This document shows positions 15,286 through 22,388 of a DNA stretch of 33,477 nucleotides, in pieces. The notes under the pieces are model-generated. The model was not told the DNA's origin. It made no database searches and was given only the letters and a program-made list of their open reading frames with translations. Each line of letters begins with the position of its first letter. Position 1 is the stretch's first letter. The position numbers were made by a program, and so were the translations under genes. The stretch is from NCBI GenBank assembly GCA_946411475.1, contig CAMKED010000012.1, forward strand, positions 1 through 33,477, in the 5' to 3' direction. Source of the DNA: an uncultured Clostridia bacterium (lineage in GTDB: Bacteria; Bacillota; Clostridia; Oscillospirales; Oscillospiraceae).

Positions 15286-16110
15286 TTGCTTGAACTTCTG
15301 AAAACAATCTTCCTCGGCATCGTGGAGGGGATCACGGAATGGCTGCCTGTGAGTTCCACGGGCCACATGCTGCTGGTGGATGAATTCCTCCGGCTGGACG
15401 CTTCCGACGAATTCAAGGAGATGTTCTTCGTTGTCATCCAGCTGGGCGCCATCCTGGCGGTGGTGCTTCTGTTCTGGAACCAGCTCTGGCCCTTTGCCAG
15501 AAAGCCCCAGGGGGGCGTCATGCTGAAGCAGAAGACCGTCTCCCTTTGGCTCAAAGTGATCGTGGCCTGCATCCCCGGCACCATCGCAGCCCTGCTGCTG
15601 GACGACTATATCGACGCCCATCTTTCCACCCCCACCGTCATTGCCGGGACCCTGATCCTCTACGGCGTTGGCTTCCTGGTGGTGGAGCGCTGGAACCGGG
15701 GCAGGACCCCCAAGGTCCAGCAGGTGGAGGACATTACATACCCCCTGGCCCTGGGCATCGGCCTGTTCCAGGTGCTGTCCATCATCCCCGGCACCTCCCG
15801 TTCCGGGGCCTGCATCATCGGAGCCCTGATCCTGGGAGTGGCCCGGCCCGCTGCCGCAGGCTTTACCTTCCACCTGGCGGTGCCCGTCATGTTCGGCCTG
15901 AGCTTTCTGAAGCTGCTGAAATTCGGCTTCCGCTTCGCCGGGTCGGAGCTGCTGATCCTGCTGGTGGGCATGGCGGTGGCTTTTCTGGTCTCCCTGGCGG
16001 TGATCCGCTTCCTGATGAACTACATCCGCAAGCACGGCTTCGAGCTCTTCGGATACTATCGGATCGTTCTGGGTATCATAATTCTGTTATATTTTTATCT
16101 GGTGAGGTAA
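15286..16110 (+). CDS. uppP: Undecaprenyl-diphosphate phosphatase UppP (BacA)
   Basis: This 274-residue integral membrane protein recycles undecaprenyl pyrophosphate to the lipid carrier used in wall synthesis, and its overproduction gives bacitracin resistance. The two conserved active-site regions are present: GIVEGITEWLPVSSTGH near the N-terminus and IIPGTSRSGACIIGALILG at about 165-183, with several hydrophobic helices. TTG at 15286 is chosen because GGAGGGGG is about 8 nt upstream and it gives the family N-terminus. mrp follows 6 nt after the stop, so the two are probably co-transcribed. Confidence 0.94.
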   Translation: MLELLKTIFLGIVEGITEWLPVSSTGHMLLVDEFLRLDASDEFKEMFFVVIQLGAILAVVLLFWNQLWPFARKPQGGVMLKQKTVSLWLKVIVACIPGTIAALLLDDYIDAHLSTPTVIAGTLILYGVGFLVVERWNRGRTPKVQQVEDITYPLALGIGLFQVLSIIPGTSRSGACIIGALILGVARPAAAGFTFHLAVPVMFGLSFLKLLKFGFRFAGSELLILLVGMAVAFLVSLAVIRFLMNYIRKHGFELFGYYRIVLGIIILLYFYLVR

Positions 16111-16116
16111 TTACAA

Positions 16117-16935
16117 ATGAGCGAATGCACACATGATTGTTCCACCTGCGGGCAGGACTGCGCCTCCCGCAACGAGGAGAGCCTGCTGGCCCAACTGAAT
16201 CCCAAGTCCAAGGTCCGCAAGGTCTATGCCGTTGTCTCCGGCAAGGGCGGCGTGGGCAAATCCACCGTCACCTCCATGCTGGCGGTTGCCATGCAGAAGC
16301 GCGGCCACCGGACGGCCATTCTGGACGCCGACATCACCGGCCCCTCCATCCCAAAGGCCTTTGCCCTGGACTCCACTGACGCCTACGAAGACGGCCTGCT
16401 GGCCCCGGCTGTGACCCGGACCGGCATTCAGGTCATGTCCCTGAACCTCCTGCTGGAGACCGAGACAGCCCCCGTGGTCTGGCGCGGCCCCGTGCTGGCC
16501 GGTGCGGTAAAGCAGTTCTGGACTGACGTGTTCTGGGATAACGTAGACTATATGTTCGTCGATATGCCTCCCGGAACCGGCGACGTGCCCCTGACGGTTT
16601 TCCAGAGCCTGCCCATCGACGGCATCATTCTCGTGACGACCCCGCAGGATCTGGTCTCCATGATCGTTGCCAAGGCTGTGGAGATGGCCAAGCTCATGCA
16701 CCTGCCCATCATCGGCATCGTGGAGAACTATGCCTGGCTGACCTGCCCCGACTGCGGCAAGAAGATCGAGGTCTTCGGCAAGTCCCACGTTGAGGAGATG
16801 GCCACGAAGTATGATCTGCCCGTCCTGGCCCGTCTGCCCATCGACACCAAGGTGGCCGGCTTCATGGACGCCGGCGAGGCCGAGAGCGTCGATACCGACG
16901 ATCTGGAAGACGCAGTCAATCTGCTGGCAAGGTAA
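16117..16935 (+). CDS. mrp: Mrp/NBP35-family Fe-S carrier P-loop ATPase
   Basis: This 272-residue P-loop NTPase of the Mrp/ApbC/NBP35 group carries or inserts Fe-S clusters. The deviant Walker A GKGGVGKST is at about 43-51, ILDADITGPSIPK at about 67-79 and VDMPPGTGD near 150. An N-terminal cysteine cluster C-x3-C-x2-C-x3-C (Cys4, 8, 11, 15) resembles eukaryotic NBP35, and a C-terminal TCPDCGKK supplies the CxxC used to bind the transferred cluster. It lies 6 nt after uppP, with GGTGAGG within the uppP tail as ribosome site. Its TAA stop lies in a GGTAAGA-type repeat. Confidence 0.93.
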   Translation: MSECTHDCSTCGQDCASRNEESLLAQLNPKSKVRKVYAVVSGKGGVGKSTVTSMLAVAMQKRGHRTAILDADITGPSIPKAFALDSTDAYEDGLLAPAVTRTGIQVMSLNLLLETETAPVVWRGPVLAGAVKQFWTDVFWDNVDYMFVDMPPGTGDVPLTVFQSLPIDGIILVTTPQDLVSMIVAKAVEMAKLMHLPIIGIVENYAWLTCPDCGKKIEVFGKSHVEEMATKYDLPVLARLPIDTKVAGFMDAGEAESVDTDDLEDAVNLLAR

Positions 16936-17101
16936 AAAAGGTAAGAAGTAAGAGGTAAGAGGTAAGAAGTAGCTGACAGACTTCTTACCTCTCGCTTTAT
17001 TGAAGAATTTAGGTATCTGTTCAGTAGGGTCGTAGTGGCCGCGCAGGTGCGCGGCCACTACGGAGCAGGTGCGACTGAATAGATACCTTCTTACCTCTTA
17101 C
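16931..17101. repeat. GGTAAGA heptad arrays with nested family-B palindrome, spanning stop to stop
   Basis: The array on the mrp side is GGTAAAA (holding the mrp stop), then GGTAAGA, AGTAAGA, GGTAAGA, GGTAAGA at exact 7-nt steps (16940-16967). An inverse array follows at about 16979-16991, then the family-B palindrome (17012-17087, ends GGTATCTGTTCAG and CTGAATAGATACC). Another inverse array (17088-17101) holds the barstar stop. The block exactly fills the convergent gap. Confidence 0.88.
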
Positions 17102-17361
17102 TTGCGTATTACGCGAACGTGTCCGCTTTTGGCCGCGTCGTCCAGCATCCGCAGCAACCGTTCCGCGTAGTCGCCCAGACGTTCCCGGAGCAGGTCCTCG
17201 TGCTTCACGGTGATGATACGGTCCTTGCCGGGTTCGGTCAGCAGGTCATAGACCGCATCCAGATTTGCTCCGCAGTCGGCCGGAAGATTCAGCTTTTCCC
17301 GCAGCAGGGCGTGGAGACCCTCCCGGTCCGTCACCCGTTTTCCGTTGATGGTGGCCCGCAT
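17098..17361 (-). CDS. Barstar-family ribonuclease inhibitor
   Basis: This 87-residue protein has the barstar length and signature: a short beta strand RATINGKRV, then LHALLREKLNLPADCGANLDAVYDLLTE, matching the barstar GxNLDALxD segment (Asp35 and Asp39 here). Barstar is a cytoplasmic protein that blocks the barnase active site. It directly follows the barnase-type gene on the same strand with 2 nt between them, so the pair forms a toxin-immunity operon. The stop codon TAA belongs to the adjacent GGTAAGA repeat array. Confidence 0.9.
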   Translation of the reverse strand: MRATINGKRVTDREGLHALLREKLNLPADCGANLDAVYDLLTEPGKDRIITVKHEDLLRERLGDYAERLLRMLDDAAKSGHVRVIRK

Positions 17362-17363
17362 CG

Positions 17364-17984
17364 TCAGTCCTCCTTCCCATAGAGCAGTTCAAAGTGTTCG
17401 TAGTGGTCGCCGGTGTAGTAGATCAGGCCGTCGTTCGAGAAGACGATCCGCTTTGCCCCGCGGGATTTGGCGCCGAGCGTGTCGATGTCGCACTCAGTCC
17501 AAGTCCGGCCGTCGGCGACGGGGAGCAGGCCTTCGTAGTTGCCGAAGCGGCCGCCGCCGATACATTTTCCGGGCGCATAGGGTTCCAGAGATCCGCCCGG
17601 CCAGCCGAGCTTTTCGGCTTCCTTTTTGGTGATATAGTTGGAGGGCAGATGGCCGAAGAGGTGAATGTAGAGGGCAACCTCTTCCTTGGAGTCATAGACC
17701 CCGTCCTCCTCCACGTGAAGCGCGGGTTCCGTCTCGGGAACGCTTGTTTCCGCCTCAGGCGCCTGCGCAGTCGTAACGGCGGAAGGCTCCGTTTCAGGGG
17801 CGGCGGTCTCGGAATGGTCCGTGGAAGGAACGGCCTCAGTGCTCCCTGGCGCGGTGGTTCCGGGTGCGCCCTGGGTGATAATGGGAATATCTGCGAACGA
17901 TTCCTGCGCGGCAGGCGCGGCTTTACAGCCTGCCAACGCGGCAAGCAGCAGAAGAACGAGCAGAATACCGGTGAAACGACGCAA
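17364..17984 (-). CDS. Barnase-type guanyl-specific ribonuclease, predicted lipoprotein
   Basis: This 206-residue protein has a signal with lipobox LAGC (Cys20), a Thr/Pro/Glu/Ala-rich linker (about 25-95) and a barnase domain from about 96 to 206. The catalytic set of barnase can be aligned by spacing: Glu164 in GRTWTECD, Arg175 and Arg179 in the SRGAKRIVFSND segment, and His194 in TGDHYEHF. The enzyme cuts RNA after guanosine. The start is TTG at 17984, 8 nt after AAAGGAGG; the open frame upstream of it runs antisense through galK and is not coding. Lipid anchoring would hold the RNase on the cell surface, which differs from freely secreted barnase. Barstar is adjacent. Confidence 0.9.
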   Translation of the reverse strand: MRRFTGILLVLLLLAALAGCKAAPAAQESFADIPIITQGAPGTTAPGSTEAVPSTDHSETAAPETEPSAVTTAQAPEAETSVPETEPALHVEEDGVYDSKEEVALYIHLFGHLPSNYITKKEAEKLGWPGGSLEPYAPGKCIGGGRFGNYEGLLPVADGRTWTECDIDTLGAKSRGAKRIVFSNDGLIYYTGDHYEHFELLYGKED

Positions 17985-18017
17985 AGCAAACGCCTCCTTT
18001 AACAATTGCCTTTCCAC

Positions 18018-18046
18018 ATTATACCAATCCCCAATCGCAAATGCAA
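18018..18046 (-). promoter_or_regulatory. Promoter of the barnase/barstar operon
   Basis: On the minus strand TTGCAT (18046-18041), 17 nt, then a perfect TATAAT (18023-18018), 17 nt upstream of the AAAGGAGG ribosome site. Confidence 0.7.
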
Positions 18047-18075
18047 GAAACAAACCGACAGTATACACAAAAAAC

Positions 18076-18117
18076 ACAAAGAAAATACACAAAAATACAA
18101 AGAAAATACACAAAAAC
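18076..18117. repeat. Two 21-bp A-rich tandem direct repeats between divergent promoters
   Basis: The unit ACAAAGAAAATACACAAAAA plus one base occurs twice without gap, and related A-rich sequence extends left to about 18050. It lies between the barnase and galactokinase promoters, and could act as an UP-element-like or curved region. Confidence 0.7.
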
Positions 18118-18120
18118 CCC

Positions 18121-18149
18121 TTTTCAAACACAAGCGATTGTGTTAGAAT
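18121..18149 (+). promoter_or_regulatory. Probable promoter of the galactokinase-family gene
   Basis: TGTTAGAAT gives an extended -10 (TAGAAT at 18144-18149). The -35 is poor (TTTTCA at 18121-18126, 17 nt spacing). GGAGGAT precedes the ATG at 18183. Confidence 0.5.
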
Positions 18150-18182
18150 AGCGGACGTGCGCAAAATATCGGAGGATATCCC

Positions 18183-19409
18183 ATGAAATATGCTTACGAT
18201 CAAGTTTATAACCGTCCCGCGGACCGCTCGCGCCTGAGCGCCCTGCGCGATGCGCTGCTGGCCGCGGGCCACCGCCCGGAGGAGATCCGGTATTTCACCG
18301 CACCGGGACGGACCGAGCTGGGCGGAAACCATACCGATCACCAGCACGGCCTGGTTCTGGCTGCCGCGGTGGATGTGGACACCGTTGCTGCCGTCGCGCC
18401 CAACGACCTGGGGCTGGTGCGGCTCTGGTCCGAGGGCTTCCCACCCTGCGAGATCTCCGTGGATCCCGCGCAAAACCCGCCTGCTGCAAAGGAGAGCGCG
18501 CTGTCGCTGCTCCAGGGCATGGCTGCGCTCTGCGGGCCGCTTGGCAAGCCCTGCGGCCTGGATATCCGGGCTTCCTCCACGGTGCTGCCGGGAGGCGGCC
18601 TGTCCTCGTCTGCCTCCTTCGAGGTTCTGCTTGCCGAGATTTTCAACGTCTTGTGGTGCGGCAACCGCCTGCCGCTCCTGAAGCTGGCCGAGCTGGGGCA
18701 GCGGGTCGAAAACGACTGGTTCGGCAAGCCCAGCGGGCGGCTGGATCAATCCGCCAGCGCCGTGGGCGGGGCAACCTACATGAGCTTTGCGAATCCAGAC
18801 GCGCCCGTGGTGGAGAAGCTGGAGCTGGATCTGGACGCTGCGGGCTATGCGCTGTTTATCATCAACTGCGGCGCCAGCCACGCCGACCTGACCGGCGAAT
18901 ACGCGGCCATTCCCGGCGAGCTGCGGAAGCTCTGTGCCTGTTTCGGCAAACAGGTTTTGCAGGAAGTTCCCGAGGAGGCGTTCTATGCCCGCCTGCCGGA
19001 GCTGCGGAAGTCCTGCGGAGACCGCGCCGTCCTGCGCGCCATGCATATCTATGAAGAGAATCGCCGTGTCACAGCCCAGCGCGACGCCCTGCGGCGGAAT
19101 GATTTCGCAGCCTTTTTGCGTCTGGTCCGGGAATCCGGCCTGTCCTCCTGGCGGTATTTGCAGAACGTCACGCCTGTCGGTGCAGCGGCTGAGCAGCCGA
19201 TGGCTCTGACGCTTGCCCTGTGCGAAAAGCTGCTGGCCGGGGAGGGGGCATGCCGGGTCCACGGAGGCGGCTTTGCCGGAACGGCCCAGGCCTACGTGCC
19301 CTTGGAGCGGGCAGACGGCTTCCGTGCGGAGATGGAGCGCGTGCTCGGCACAGACGCCTGCCAGCGCCGCACGGTCCGCGCCGTCGGGGCGGCGGAAGTC
19401 ACGCTGTGA
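18183..19409 (+). CDS. galK: Galactokinase-family GHMP sugar kinase
   Basis: This 408-residue GHMP kinase is of a size expected for galactokinase. The N-terminal galactokinase signature is present as APGRTELGGNHTDHQHG (about 39-55), binding the sugar. The ATP loop is LPGGGLSSSASFE (about 138-150), the catalytic Asp is in GRLDQSASAVGG, and the C-terminal GHMP motif is CRVHGGGFAGTAQAYVP (about 358-374). The reaction would be ATP phosphorylation of galactose at C1. GRLDQ replaces the GIMDQ of classical GalK, a change I associate with clostridial homologues; a related sugar substrate is possible. No other Leloir gene is adjacent. Confidence 0.85.
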   Translation: MKYAYDQVYNRPADRSRLSALRDALLAAGHRPEEIRYFTAPGRTELGGNHTDHQHGLVLAAAVDVDTVAAVAPNDLGLVRLWSEGFPPCEISVDPAQNPPAAKESALSLLQGMAALCGPLGKPCGLDIRASSTVLPGGGLSSSASFEVLLAEIFNVLWCGNRLPLLKLAELGQRVENDWFGKPSGRLDQSASAVGGATYMSFANPDAPVVEKLELDLDAAGYALFIINCGASHADLTGEYAAIPGELRKLCACFGKQVLQEVPEEAFYARLPELRKSCGDRAVLRAMHIYEENRRVTAQRDALRRNDFAAFLRLVRESGLSSWRYLQNVTPVGAAAEQPMALTLALCEKLLAGEGACRVHGGGFAGTAQAYVPLERADGFRAEMERVLGTDACQRRTVRAVGAAEVTL

Positions 19410-19437
19410 GCTGCGGCCGACGCCGTCCCCAACGGCC

Positions 19438-19493
19438 TGTAGCGCCGGCAATTTGCCGGCCGTCCCCCGTGGCGGCGCACACCGTGCGCCACG
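19438..19493 (+). repeat. Two family-C palindromes after galK
   Basis: TGTAGC followed by GCCGGCAA-T-TTGCCGGC (19444-19460), then GTGGCGGCGCAC paired with GTGCGCCAC (about 19468-19490). They lead straight into the family-A element. Confidence 0.75.
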
Positions 19494-19499
19494 GGGAGC

Positions 19500-19673
19500 A
19501 GTTGAAAGTTGAAAATGGAAAGTTGAAAGTGGAGGTATCGTCCAAATTGCCATTTGAACGATAATCAAAAAGAGAACCGTTTTCCCGGACTGCTTCATCC
19601 TATTTTGTTTTGCAGATAGCAATCTGCAAAACACCGACATTTTCAATTTTCAACTTTCAATTCTCAACTCAAT
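19500..19673 (+). repeat. Family-A element, copy 2
   Basis: Heptads AGTTGAA, AGTTGAA, AATGGAA and AGTTGAA run from 19500 to 19527. Hairpin ATCGTCCAAAT...ATTTGAACGAT (about 19537-19562) follows, then a unique centre, hairpin TTTTGCAGAT...ATCTGCAAAA (19611-19634) and inverse heptads TTTCAAC to about 19673. Of the three copies it has the shortest spacer. Confidence 0.85.
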
Positions 19674-19745
19674 CGTCGGGAGATACAGGTTCTTCACGTT
19701 CCCCAACACCTAAGCTTTCATGCCTTCCCCCGTGTTTCGATCCCG

Positions 19746-19804
19746 TTCGACACGCTTCTCCACAAGTTGACATAATTCTGAATATTCAGACAATGAATGT
19801 CGAA
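19746..19804 (+). promoter_or_regulatory. Putative spo0A promoter flanked by two 0A-box-like sites
   Basis: TTGACA (19767-19772), 16 nt, then GACAAT (19789-19794) is a plausible sigma-A promoter. TGTCGAA, the core of the Spo0A-binding box, occurs on the minus strand at 19746-19752 and on the plus strand at 19798-19804. This suggests autoregulation. A clear sigma-H promoter was not found. From 19674 to 19924 I see nothing else. Confidence 0.6.
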
Positions 19805-19924
19805 AAAGCAAGGAAAATTCAAGGGTTTTCCGCATTTTTCTGCTTGAAATATACGCCATTTTATGGTAAGTTATCCGTGCAAAAGAAAGACAGAGCAATT
19901 CCAACATAGTAAGGAGAGGAAACA

Positions 19925-20695
19925 ATGGAAAAACGCACAACCGTCCTGGTTGCGGACGGAAGCGAGGAGTTTTGCATTCAGCTTTCCAAGGCACTGCAAA
20001 ACGGCGGTTATCAGGTAGTAGGAACTGCGACGGACGGACAGTCCGCCCTGGAGCAGCTCAAAGCCGTTGAGCCGGACGTCCTGATTCTGGACTTGATGCT
20101 CCCTAAAATGGACGGAGTCACGGTACTGAAAAACATGCCGCAGAAGAATCGCCCCAAACTCTTGCTTATGGCTGCCTTTGCCACGGATTACGTTGCCGGC
20201 GTCGCGGCGTCGGTTGGCGCGGATTATCTGATGCTGAAGCCGGTTCTGCCGCAGACTGTCGCAGAACGGCTGGAGGAAATCATCCGGACGGACCGTTCGG
20301 CCGATCGCCGCAAGAGCGAGGAGCCGGATATTGAAACCATGGTCACGAACGTTATCCACGAGATTGGCGTTCCGGCCCATATCAAGGGCTATCAATATCT
20401 GCGCGAGGCCATCATCATCGCCGTGGGCGATATGGAGGTCATCAACGCCATCACAAAGGTGCTGTATCCGCAGGTGGCCAAGGCGTTCTCCACGACGCCG
20501 TCGCGCGTGGAGCGAGCGATCCGCCACGCCATCGAGGTGGCCTGGGACCGCGGCGACCTGGATACGCTCCAGCGCTTCTTCGGCTACACGGTCTCCAACA
20601 CAAAGGGAAAGCCAACCAATTCAGAGTTTATCGCCCTGATTGCCGACCGTCTGCAGCTCCAGCTTCGCAGCGGCACCTTGAAAGCCGCGCAGTGA
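19925..20695 (+). CDS. spo0A: Sporulation transcription factor Spo0A
   Basis: This 256-residue response regulator is the master switch of endospore formation. The N-terminal receiver has the phospho-acceptor Asp56 ([14 protein letters not shown]) and Lys105 (YLMLKP). The C-terminal DNA-binding domain is strongly Spo0A-like ([59 protein letters not shown]). Two receiver positions differ from the Bacillus protein: the acidic pair is DG (Asp11-Gly12), and the switch Thr84 is Ala ([10 protein letters not shown]). GGAGAGG lies a few nt ahead of the ATG. It is monocistronic, ending in a hairpin. Its presence implies spore-former ancestry. Confidence 0.96.
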   Translation: MEKRTTVLVADGSEEFCIQLSKALQNGGYQVVGTATDGQSALEQLKAVEPDVLILDLMLPKMDGVTVLKNMPQKNRPKLLLMAAFATDYVAGVAASVGADYLMLKPVLPQTVAERLEEIIRTDRSADRRKSEEPDIETMVTNVIHEIGVPAHIKGYQYLREAIIIAVGDMEVINAITKVLYPQVAKAFSTTPSRVERAIRHAIEVAWDRGDLDTLQRFFGYTVSNTKGKPTNSEFIALIADRLQLQLRSGTLKAAQ

Positions 20696-20719
20696 TCCCA
20701 ACCGCAACGACCTGCGATA

Positions 20720-20761
20720 CAACGACCTCCGGCGCTTCTTGGAAAGCGTCGGAGGTCGTTG
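20720..20761 (+). terminator. Stem-loop after spo0A
   Basis: An 18-bp stem with one G-U pair (20720-20737 with 20744-20761, six-base loop) is followed by CTTGTTACTGTTTA, a weak T-rich stretch. It is probably the spo0A terminator. Confidence 0.7.
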
Positions 20762-20775
20762 CTTGTTACTGTTTA

Positions 20776-20932
20776 TACTGAACTCCCATAAAAAGATTGA
20801 AAAATGTTCTGAGCAGGAATTGCGCCAGACGAGGCGGAGGACGCAGGCGGGCTTGACGCCCGGCAAGGACGACAACGAAGTATGACACAATTCCTGCCGG
20901 AACAGGTTAAAGGTTTCTATGGGAGTTCAGTA
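20776..20932. repeat. 157-bp inverted-repeat element, possibly a structured RNA or MITE
   Basis: The terminal 15-bp arms TACTGAACTCCCATA (20776-20790) and their complement (20918-20932) are perfect. A second arm pair CAGGAATTG/CAATTCCTG (20814-20822, 20888-20896) lies inside, enclosing a purine-rich core with GGCGGGCTTGACGCCC-like stems. TA at each edge could be a target duplication. It ends at the base before the trkH stop codon. No open frame. Confidence 0.75.
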
Positions 20933-22378
20933 TTAATGCTTCGCCCAAGTGGACGGTGACAGGGAAATCAGCATGGGATAGATCTCCAGTCTGCCGAACA
21001 GCATGGCGACGGAAAGAACGATCTTGAAGAACGGCGCATAGCCGGCGTAGCTGGCGGCAGGGCCCACGAGATTGAGGCCGGGGCCGATGTTGTTATAGCA
21101 GGCGGCGACGGCGGTAAAATTGGAAACGCCGTCGAAGCCGGGCTGGAAGGAGACAATGAACCAGAACGCGGCAAACAGCACAATATAGAGCGCAAAATAG
21201 GTGCCGATGCTGATCAGGGTCGGGCTGTCCACGGGCTTGCCCTCGAAGCGGACAGAGGTCACGGAACGCGGGTGGAGCAGGTGCCGGATCTCCCGGCGGA
21301 TCGTTTTGTACAGCAGCACCACGCGGGAGACCTTGAGGCCGCCTGCCGTGGAGCCGGCGCAGGCGCCGATGAACATGAGCAGCACCAGGATCATCCGCGA
21401 TACCGTGGGCCATTCGTCGAAGTTCACCGTGGAGAAGCCTGTCGTGGAGGAGATGGAGGTCACCTGGAAGTAGGCGGCCCGGATCCCGTCTGCCGTATTG
21501 CCGACCTGCGGCGTGACGTTCACGGCGATCAGACCCGTTGCAATAAAGACGATGGCGAGGTAGGTCCAGAGCTCCTCACTGCGCAGGGCCGAGCGGAAGC
21601 GCCGCATGGCAAGCAGGAAGTAGAGGTTGAAGTTGACGCCGAAGAGCATCATAAACACCGCGATGACCCACTGCTGATAGGGTGTGTAGTCGGCAAGACT
21701 GGCAGCCTTCATGCCGAAGCCGCCGGTGCCGGCGGTGCCGAAGGTGTGGATCGCGCTGTCAAACAGCGGCATCCCGCCCGCGACGAGGAGGACCAGCTCG
21801 ATCGCCGTCATGACGATATAGAGCAGATAGAGAGTTTTCGCGGTATCCCGCAGCTTGGGGGAGAGCTTGCCCATCGTGGGGCCGGGCATTTCGGCCCGGA
21901 GCACGTGGATTGTCCGCCCGGAGAGGTTCGGCATGATCGCCACCATCAGGACCAGCACGCCCATGCCTCCGATCCAGTGGGTAAAGCTGCGCCAGAACAG
22001 CATGGAGCGGGACATGGCCTCCACGTCGGTGAGGATGGAGGCGCCGGTGGTGGTGAAGCCGGAGACCGTCTCAAAGAAGGCGTCCACGAAGCTGGGGATC
22101 TCCCCGCTGATGACGAAGGGCAGGGCGCCGACCGCGGAGACGATCAGCCAGGCGAGCGCCGTGACAAGGAAGCCCTCCTTGGCAAAGATCACCTGGTTTT
22201 CGGTGTGGCAGAGCTTGCTCAGCAGCAGGCCGAGCCCAATGCAGAGGGCAATGGTGAGCAGAAACGGAACCGTCCCGCCGTCCCAGTAATAGACGGAGAC
22301 GAACAGCGGCAGCAGCAGCAGTCCGCCCTCCAGCAGCAGGATCCGGCCAATCAGGGAAAAGACCATTTTCCGGTTCAT
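20933..22378 (-). CDS. trkH: TrkH-family potassium channel subunit
   Basis: This 481-residue membrane protein of the SKT superfamily is of a size fitting TrkH (about 480). The four pore loops with their selectivity-filter glycines can be seen: SGFTTTGAS, TAGTGGFGM, SSTTGFSTVNF and YNNIGPGLN. TrkH conducts potassium when gated by a nucleotide-binding TrkA ring; the trkA gene lies upstream with 10 nt between them. AGGAGG is 7 nt before the ATG. The stop codon abuts the inverted-repeat element, and no own terminator is needed if that element folds. Confidence 0.93.
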   Translation of the reverse strand: MNRKMVFSLIGRILLLEGGLLLLPLFVSVYYWDGGTVPFLLTIALCIGLGLLLSKLCHTENQVIFAKEGFLVTALAWLIVSAVGALPFVISGEIPSFVDAFFETVSGFTTTGASILTDVEAMSRSMLFWRSFTHWIGGMGVLVLMVAIMPNLSGRTIHVLRAEMPGPTMGKLSPKLRDTAKTLYLLYIVMTAIELVLLVAGGMPLFDSAIHTFGTAGTGGFGMKAASLADYTPYQQWVIAVFMMLFGVNFNLYFLLAMRRFRSALRSEELWTYLAIVFIATGLIAVNVTPQVGNTADGIRAAYFQVTSISSTTGFSTVNFDEWPTVSRMILVLLMFIGACAGSTAGGLKVSRVVLLYKTIRREIRHLLHPRSVTSVRFEGKPVDSPTLISIGTYFALYIVLFAAFWFIVSFQPGFDGVSNFTAVAACYNNIGPGLNLVGPAASYAGYAPFFKIVLSVAMLFGRLEIYPMLISLSPSTWAKH

Positions 22379-22388
22379 GACGGTCCTC

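Noticed and set aside
17364-19646. A 760-codon open frame on the minus strand joining galK antisense to the barnase gene
   Set aside because: The upstream two thirds are antisense to a clear galactokinase. The barnase gene has its own promoter, AAAGGAGG and TTG start at 17984.
19811-19850. Sigma-H promoter of spo0A (AAGGAAAAT ... TTGAAAT)
   Set aside because: The spacing between the two parts is about twice the required length.
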